A stretch of DNA of 9,831 nt from Nitrospinae bacterium RIFCSPLOWO2_12_FULL_45_22. Its GTDB lineage: Bacteria > 2-12-FULL-45-22. The position numbers and the translations under genes were made by a program. Below are positions 5,864 through 9,831 of this stretch, one piece after another (positions within the stretch are counted from its first letter, which is position 1; every line of letters starts with the position of its first letter). The stretch is from assembly GCA_001803565.1 (NCBI GenBank), contig MHDQ01000061.1, positions 6,920-16,750 of the forward strand. Direction: 5' to 3'. The notes below the pieces were generated by a model. That model was not told where the DNA came from, ran no database searches, and was given only the letters and a program-made list of their open reading frames with translations.

Positions 5864-7684
5864 ATGCAGATTAATGATAAGTTCCGCTATTTTTGTTATG
5901 CCGTAATCGTTCCTTGTATCTTGCTACTCTTGGCCCCTTGCAGTGTCAATAAAGAGCCATTAGTCAAACCACCTGGCCCGGCTTCACCACCTATATCCGT
6001 AGCTAGAAACTCTATCACTAAGGTAGAGGCCAGGGCATTGGCCAGCGAGACCCAGGTAGTTATCCATGCCCGAACCCCACTCACTCATTCTCTCTTCAAA
6101 ATGACTGATCCCCTCCTCCTCATAATTGATATGGATAATGCCCGTTTCTTGCCCAGCTCAAAGAAGACCATTCCCGTGAATAATGATCTCGTTTCTTATA
6201 TTACTTTTTTGAATAACGAAAAGAGGAATCTTGCTCGCCTGGAAATCTACCTGAAACAGGATGTTAACCCCACAGTTACTACTCAAGATAATAGCTTGGT
6301 GGCTCATTTAACCAGGTCGGTTGCCCAGGTTCCCAGGGCAGAAGTAAAAGAGACAAAGCTACCTACCGCGGCCAAAGATAACAAACAGACTAAAGAAGCG
6401 AAAAAGGCAGAAACTCCTCAATATACTGGCCAGAAGATATCTCTTGATTTCCAGGAGGCAGATGTCCATACCATCCTGCGGATTCTGGCTGAGGTAAGTA
6501 GACTGAATATTATCACCGGTGGGGAGGTTAAAGGGAAGGTAACTATTCGTTTATTGAATGTCCCCTGGGATCAGGCCCTGGATTTAATATTAAAATCACA
6601 AGGCTTAGGCAAAGAGCGGGTAGGTAACGTCATGCGTGTTGCTCCGCTAGAGTATTTCCAGCAAGAGCAAGAAAAGATACTGGCTGCTAAGCAGGCAGAA
6701 GCCGCAGCCGAAGAATTAATCACTACTATAATGTCGGTCAACTATGCTACGGCTGAAGAACTCCAGCCCAAGCTGCAACCGTCTCTGAGTAAAAGAGGCA
6801 ATATCAGTGTCGATGCCCGCACTAATACCCTGATCATAAAAGATATTGAGATAAATACCAAGGAGGTCTTATCACTGGTTAAGGCTCTAGATAAACGTAC
6901 CCCTCAAGTAGCCATCTATGCCCGGATTGTCGAGGTGAGAAAGGATTTTGAGCGAGATTTCGGTATCCAATGGGGTGGGGGATTTGGGCGGGTAGGAACA
7001 GCAGGAGATACTACTGCGGTAGTAAGCGGTGATCGTACCGGCCGCCTGGGCGAAACCGAGACCTCGGTGGAAGGGCGCCGGCCAGGCAATCTGGTGGTTA
7101 ATCTACCGGCCGCTATTGGTGAAGGTTCTGGCGGGGCATTTGGTTTTGTGATAGACCGAATCTCGGGCAATTCATTCTTTAACCTGGATGCCCAGATTGA
7201 GGCTATGGAGAATGCTGGCAAATTAAAAGTAATCTCTGCCCCTCGGGTTACTACCCTCGACAATCGAGAGGCCCTCATCAGAACCGGTTCCAGTATTCCT
7301 TTTGCAACAGTATCAGCCGAAGGTACCCAGACTCAACTGATAGACGCTGTGACTGAACTGGCCGTTACACCCCATATAACGGCCGATGGTTATGTGGGTA
7401 TGAAAATCAGGGCTTCTCGTAACGCCCCTAATACGGCTCTGGCTGTAGCAGGCGCGACTTCAGCCGGGATTGATAAGCGGGAAGCTAACACTGAAGTCCT
7501 GGTAAAAGATAGTGATACCATCATTATTGGTGGTATGTTCATCAAGACCGATTCTTTTTCTACGGGTGGTGTCCCTTACCTGAATCGGATACCACTTTTG
7601 GGCTGGCTCTTCCGTGACGAATCTATAGCGGATAGGAACGAAGAGCTCCTCATATTTATTACCCCCCGAATAGTCGAGGGCTAG
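5864..7684 (+). CDS. pilQ: Type IV pilus outer-membrane secretin PilQ (AMIN domain)
   Basis: A 606-residue protein forming the multimeric outer-membrane channel through which the pilus passes. After an N-terminal export signal (about 1-25) come one AMIN domain (about 50-152, peptidoglycan binding), a charged linker (155-188), the secretin/TonB short N-terminal domain (about 190-262, KISLDFQEADVHTILRILAE), an N1-type domain (about 286-345) and the secretin barrel (about 347-605). The barrel ends in the family signature VPYLNRIPLLGWLF (570-583) and EELLIFITPRIV (593-604). A Gly/Thr/Ser-rich stretch (371-410) fits a barrel-lip loop. Cys26 in LLLAPC resembles a lipobox, but Pro at -1 makes lipidation doubtful. 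The start has GAGGAGGG 9 nt upstream and a 5-nt gap to pilP. Last gene of the operon. Confidence 0.96.
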   Translation: MQINDKFRYFCYAVIVPCILLLLAPCSVNKEPLVKPPGPASPPISVARNSITKVEARALASETQVVIHARTPLTHSLFKMTDPLLLIIDMDNARFLPSSKKTIPVNNDLVSYITFLNNEKRNLARLEIYLKQDVNPTVTTQDNSLVAHLTRSVAQVPRAEVKETKLPTAAKDNKQTKEAKKAETPQYTGQKISLDFQEADVHTILRILAEVSRLNIITGGEVKGKVTIRLLNVPWDQALDLILKSQGLGKERVGNVMRVAPLEYFQQEQEKILAAKQAEAAAEELITTIMSVNYATAEELQPKLQPSLSKRGNISVDARTNTLIIKDIEINTKEVLSLVKALDKRTPQVAIYARIVEVRKDFERDFGIQWGGGFGRVGTAGDTTAVVSGDRTGRLGETETSVEGRRPGNLVVNLPAAIGEGSGGAFGFVIDRISGNSFFNLDAQIEAMENAGKLKVISAPRVTTLDNREALIRTGSSIPFATVSAEGTQTQLIDAVTELAVTPHITADGYVGMKIRASRNAPNTALAVAGATSAGIDKREANTEVLVKDSDTIIIGGMFIKTDSFSTGGVPYLNRIPLLGWLFRDESIADRNEELLIFITPRIVEG

Positions 7685-7721
7685 AAATACCCCGAGTCTT
7701 CCATTACTAGTTAAATTTATT

Positions 7722-7827
7722 ACCACAAAGACACAAAGAGAAGGGAGACAGAGAGGGGAGAAAGGAGTCGAGCCTTTTCCTATCTCAAACCTCTGTCTTT
7801 TCTTAGTGCTCTTTGTGGCTCTGTGGT
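7722..7827. repeat. CCACAAAG-type inverted repeat (copy 3) between convergent genes
   Basis: The left arm at 7722-7740 (ACCACAAAGACACAAAGAG) and the right arm at 7809-7827 (reverse complement ACCACAGAGCCACAAAGAG) match at 17 of 19 positions. Inside, AGACAGAG (7746-7753) pairs with CTCTGTCT (7791-7798), and AAAGG can pair with CCTTT (about 7761-7777), so the whole stretch may fold as a long interrupted hairpin. It lies between the 3' ends of pilQ and the convergent enoyl-CoA hydratase gene and could act as a two-way terminator. It belongs to the same family as 1110-1220 and 2631-2721. Confidence 0.75.
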
Positions 7828-7857
7828 TCAGTTATGATTACCTTTGCTATCAAGCTA

Positions 7858-8640
7858 TTAGCGGCCTTTGAACTGGGGCTTACGCTTCTCCACAAAGGCA
7901 TTCATACCCTCTTTCTGGTCCTGCGAGGAGAAGAGAACCCCAGCGGCCTTTGCATCCAGGGCCAATGCTTTATCTATTGGTATATCAGCCCCTTCATTTA
8001 CCAGGGTTTTTATCATTCGCACTGCCAGCGGGGCACAGCTCATAATACTCCGGGCGATCTTTTTGGTCTCTTCTATTAGCTTATCAGCCGGTACGACCTG
8101 ATTGGCCAGATTGATCCGTAAGGCAGTCTGGGCATCAATAGGCTCACCGGTCATATTCATCTGTTTTGCCCAGGCGGTTCCTACCCGCTTTGCGAGCCGC
8201 TGCACACCACCCCAACCAGCAAATACACCAATCTTGGCCTCCGGTACGCCAAAACGGGCCTTCTCTGAGGCAATAATAAAGTCACAGCCCAGGGCCAATT
8301 CCAAACCACCACCCAGACAATAACCATTTACTGCCGCAATCACTGGCTTAGAGAGGTTATTTAGCATAGCAAAGGTCTTCTGGCCACCAGTAACCAGGTC
8401 TAAACCACCCAGGGGGTCCAGGTCCTTTACATCTTTGATATCTGCCCCGGAGACAAAGGATTTGTCTCCCGCACCAGTAATGATTAATGCCTTTATAGCA
8501 TCATCGCCCTCCAGCTCAGTGGCTACTTCACGGAGTTCTTTTAAGGTCTCGCGATTCAATGCATTCAAGGCCTCTGGGCGATTAATAGTAATGATTGCTA
8601 TTCCCTCTTCTCTGGATACTATCAAATTTTTATGTGCCAT
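7858..8640 (-). CDS. Enoyl-CoA hydratase/isomerase (crotonase) family protein
   Basis: A 260-residue crotonase, the usual length for single-domain enoyl-CoA hydratases, likely adding water to trans-2-enoyl-CoA in beta-oxidation. The oxyanion-hole segment SGADIKD (64-70) has Ala66, and GYCLGGGLELALGCDF (106-121) has Gly111. Glu114 and Glu134 (FGVPEAKIG) occupy the two catalytic positions with the 20-residue spacing of rat mitochondrial hydratase, which favours hydratase activity over other crotonase reactions. The usual IPG..GGTQRL loop is FAGWGGVQRL here, a modest deviation. The ATG at 8640 is chosen because AAGGAGG lies 6 nt upstream; a GTG at 8661 in the same frame would start before that site. 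Downstream of, and in the same direction as, the acyl-CoA dehydrogenase gene. The chain-length substrate cannot be read from sequence. Confidence 0.93.
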   Translation of the reverse strand: MAHKNLIVSREEGIAIITINRPEALNALNRETLKELREVATELEGDDAIKALIITGAGDKSFVSGADIKDVKDLDPLGGLDLVTGGQKTFAMLNNLSKPVIAAVNGYCLGGGLELALGCDFIIASEKARFGVPEAKIGVFAGWGGVQRLAKRVGTAWAKQMNMTGEPIDAQTALRINLANQVVPADKLIEETKKIARSIMSCAPLAVRMIKTLVNEGADIPIDKALALDAKAAGVLFSSQDQKEGMNAFVEKRKPQFKGR

Positions 8641-8646
8641 CCTCTG

Positions 8647-8653
8647 CCTCCTT
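8647..8653 (-). promoter_or_regulatory. Ribosome-binding site deciding the enoyl-CoA hydratase start
   Basis: On the - strand this reads AAGGAGG, 6 nt before the ATG at 8640. It lies inside the frame that would extend to a GTG at 8661, so the shorter protein is the better model. Confidence 0.85.
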
Positions 8654-8670
8654 TCTCTCACCGAGGTACT

Positions 8671-8753
8671 GTAGTGGCAGAGCCTGATACCCTTCGGGTG
8701 CTGCTAAGAATGACCAAATGACCCGGAAAGAGTCGAGCAAGCTCGACCACTAC
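8671..8753. repeat. GTAGTGG/CCACTAC-bounded palindromic element
   Basis: GTAGTGG (8671-8677) and CCACTAC (8747-8753) bound an 83-bp stretch. At its right end, GTCGAGC (8732-8738) and GCTCGAC (8741-8747) form a perfect 7-bp stem around AA. Read on the - strand this hairpin follows the acyl-CoA dehydrogenase stop and is followed by TCTTT, so it could weakly terminate that transcript. Near the left side, ACCC-TTC-GGGT (8689-8699) forms a small hairpin. The arrangement looks like two different half-elements sharing GTAGTGG ends. No promoter for the downstream gene was seen here. Confidence 0.65.
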
Positions 8754-8765
8754 AAAATTATTTAT

Positions 8766-9831
8766 CTAAAGGCCTAACTCTTTACCGATGATCTCCCGCT
8801 GGATCTGGGATGTCCCTCCACCGATAGATTCACAACGTAGATCCCGGAATACCCGCTGGACGGGATACTCCAGCATATAACCATAACCGCCATGGATTTG
8901 CAAGGCATTATTTGTTACCCGGTTAGCCATTTCAGTAGCAAAAAGCTTGGCCATAGATATCTCTTTAACGGCCTTGATGCCCTGGTGATAGAGCCAGGCA
9001 GCATAGTAAGTGAGTTGCCGGGCGGCCTCAATCTCCGTTGCCATATCGGCCAACATGTGTCGTATAGCCTGGAATTTGCCGATGGGTTGGCCGAACTGGA
9101 CCCTCTCCTGGGCATATCTGATAGTATCTTCCAACACCTTCTGGGTCATGGAGACGCAGCGGACTGCGATCAGGAGGCGCTCACCTTGAAAATGATCCAT
9201 GATCTGATAGAACCCTTCCCCTTCTTTACCCAGGAGGTTGTTTCTGGGGATGCGACAATCTTCAAAGACTAACTCTGCGGTATCGGAAGACCAACGCCCC
9301 ATCTTCCGCAGCTTTCGCCCCACACTGAACCCCGCCCGCTCTTTATCTACTAGAAACAGACTGATCCCTCTGGTCCCTTTAACCGTCTTATCGGTCTTGG
9401 CCGCCAGCATCACACAGTCGGCTATACAGCCATTGGAGATGAATATCTTGGTGCCATTGATGACATATTCATCGCCATTTCGTACCCCCATGGTCTGGAT
9501 ACCAGAAACATCGGAACCAGCATTAGGCTCACTAATGCCTAAGGCAAATAGTTTCTCACCTCTTATTCCGGGGATCAGGTAATGCCGTTTCTGGTCTTCT
9601 GTGCCGAGACGATAAATAATGGGGGTGACCATATCTGACTGAACCATAATACTTGAAGTTACACCACCGCTGCCGCACCGGGCCAGCTCTTCGGCAAATA
9701 TTACCGAGAAGAAAAAATCTACCCCGCTGCCGCCATACTCCTCCGGGAAGCGCAAACCGAAAAAGCCTAACTGTCCCATACGGGGGAATATCTCCCGGGG
9801 CATCTCTTCTTTTTCCTCCCATTCGTCTATA
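8766..9831 (-). CDS. Acyl-CoA dehydrogenase, 5' end outside window; catalytic Glu in the isovaleryl/long-chain position
   Basis: An FAD enzyme oxidising acyl-CoA to trans-2-enoyl-CoA and passing electrons to ETF. The frame stays open to the right edge, and the residues before the Met at 9803 (IDEWEEKEE) fit the family, so the start lies beyond the window; about 354 of a usual 380 or so residues are visible. Counting from that Met, ALGISEPNAGSDVSG (87-101) and KIFISNG (119-125) are the FAD/substrate motifs, RVQFGQPIGKFQAIRHMLADM (234-254) is the helical core and LQIHGGYGYMLEYP (301-314) the C-terminal signature. The Glu of the usual YEGT motif is Gly (IGGGTSQIQ, Gly329), while Glu208 stands in FQGERLL, the position used by isovaleryl-CoA and long-chain dehydrogenases. 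It is 125 bp upstream of the enoyl-CoA hydratase gene, same strand, and likely in the same pathway. Confidence 0.95.
   Translation of the reverse strand, partial: IDEWEEKEEMPREIFPRMGQLGFFGLRFPEEYGGSGVDFFFSVIFAEELARCGSGGVTSSIMVQSDMVTPIIYRLGTEDQKRHYLIPGIRGEKLFALGISEPNAGSDVSGIQTMGVRNGDEYVINGTKIFISNGCIADCVMLAAKTDKTVKGTRGISLFLVDKERAGFSVGRKLRKMGRWSSDTAELVFEDCRIPRNNLLGKEGEGFYQIMDHFQGERLLIAVRCVSMTQKVLEDTIRYAQERVQFGQPIGKFQAIRHMLADMATEIEAARQLTYYAAWLYHQGIKAVKEISMAKLFATEMANRVTNNALQIHGGYGYMLEYPVQRVFRDLRCESIGGGTSQIQREIIGKELGL

Noticed and set aside
6916-7278. A 120-codon - strand reading frame inside pilQ
   Set aside because: It is opposite the well-supported secretin domain and has no family resemblance; low stop density here follows from the base composition.
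8892-9272. A 126-codon + strand reading frame antisense to the acyl-CoA dehydrogenase gene
   Set aside because: The - strand protein shows complete family motifs across this interval, so this is a shadow frame.

Overview
This window looks like chromosomal DNA of a Gram-negative bacterium with an outer membrane. It encodes an outer-membrane type IV pilus secretin (PilQ), its lipoprotein partner PilP and the inner-membrane PilM/N/O platform, together with beta-oxidation enzymes. Base composition is moderate. The intergenic DNA is rich in short palindromic repeats. An AMIN-domain PilQ plus acyl-CoA metabolism plus such repeats would suit an uncultured lineage near Desulfobacterota, Nitrospirota or a related candidate phylum. 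That placement is a guess, because no marker gene here settles it.

Layout, left to right. (1) The 3' part of tgt (queuosine tRNA modification, + strand) enters from the left edge. (2) Convergent to it is a flavin-dependent FabK/nitronate-monooxygenase-family gene (- strand, 1205-2188). The two are separated by an inverted-repeat element whose right arm supplies that gene's last codons and stop. (3) A divergent gap of about 700 bp (2189-2897) has no convincing gene but is crowded. It holds a perfect-consensus TTGACA-N16-TATAAT promoter, an operator-like dyad, a 13-bp direct repeat, a GC-rich hairpin with a U-rich tail, and an inverted repeat with a 26-bp perfect palindrome nested inside. (4) A tightly packed + strand operon of six genes follows: a small XRE-type helix-turn-helix protein, then pilM, pilN, pilO, pilP and pilQ (2898-7684). 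Neighbouring reading frames overlap or lie within 5 nt. (5) Another CCACA-type inverted repeat (7722-7827) separates pilQ from a convergent crotonase-family enoyl-CoA hydratase gene (7858-8640). (6) Upstream of that gene, after an 83-bp GTAGTGG/CCACTAC element, is an acyl-CoA dehydrogenase gene (from 8766) that runs off the right edge.

How the genes work together. PilM binds the N-terminus of PilN. PilN and PilO form the inner-membrane heterodimer. PilP bridges the periplasm to the PilQ secretin, through which the pilus passes. The assembly motors, pilin and prepilin peptidase are not in this window. The HTH gene at the head of the operon is the most unusual part of the layout and may be a dedicated, autoregulated controller. 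The acyl-CoA dehydrogenase and enoyl-CoA hydratase catalyse consecutive steps (acyl-CoA to enoyl-CoA to 3-hydroxyacyl-CoA) and probably act in one fatty-acid or branched-chain-acid degradation route.

I see no mobile element with a transposase, CRISPR array, tRNA, rRNA or clearly unknown multi-gene system. The most interesting signals are the regulator fused by overlap to the pilus operon, its long structured leader, and the family of nested inverted repeats.
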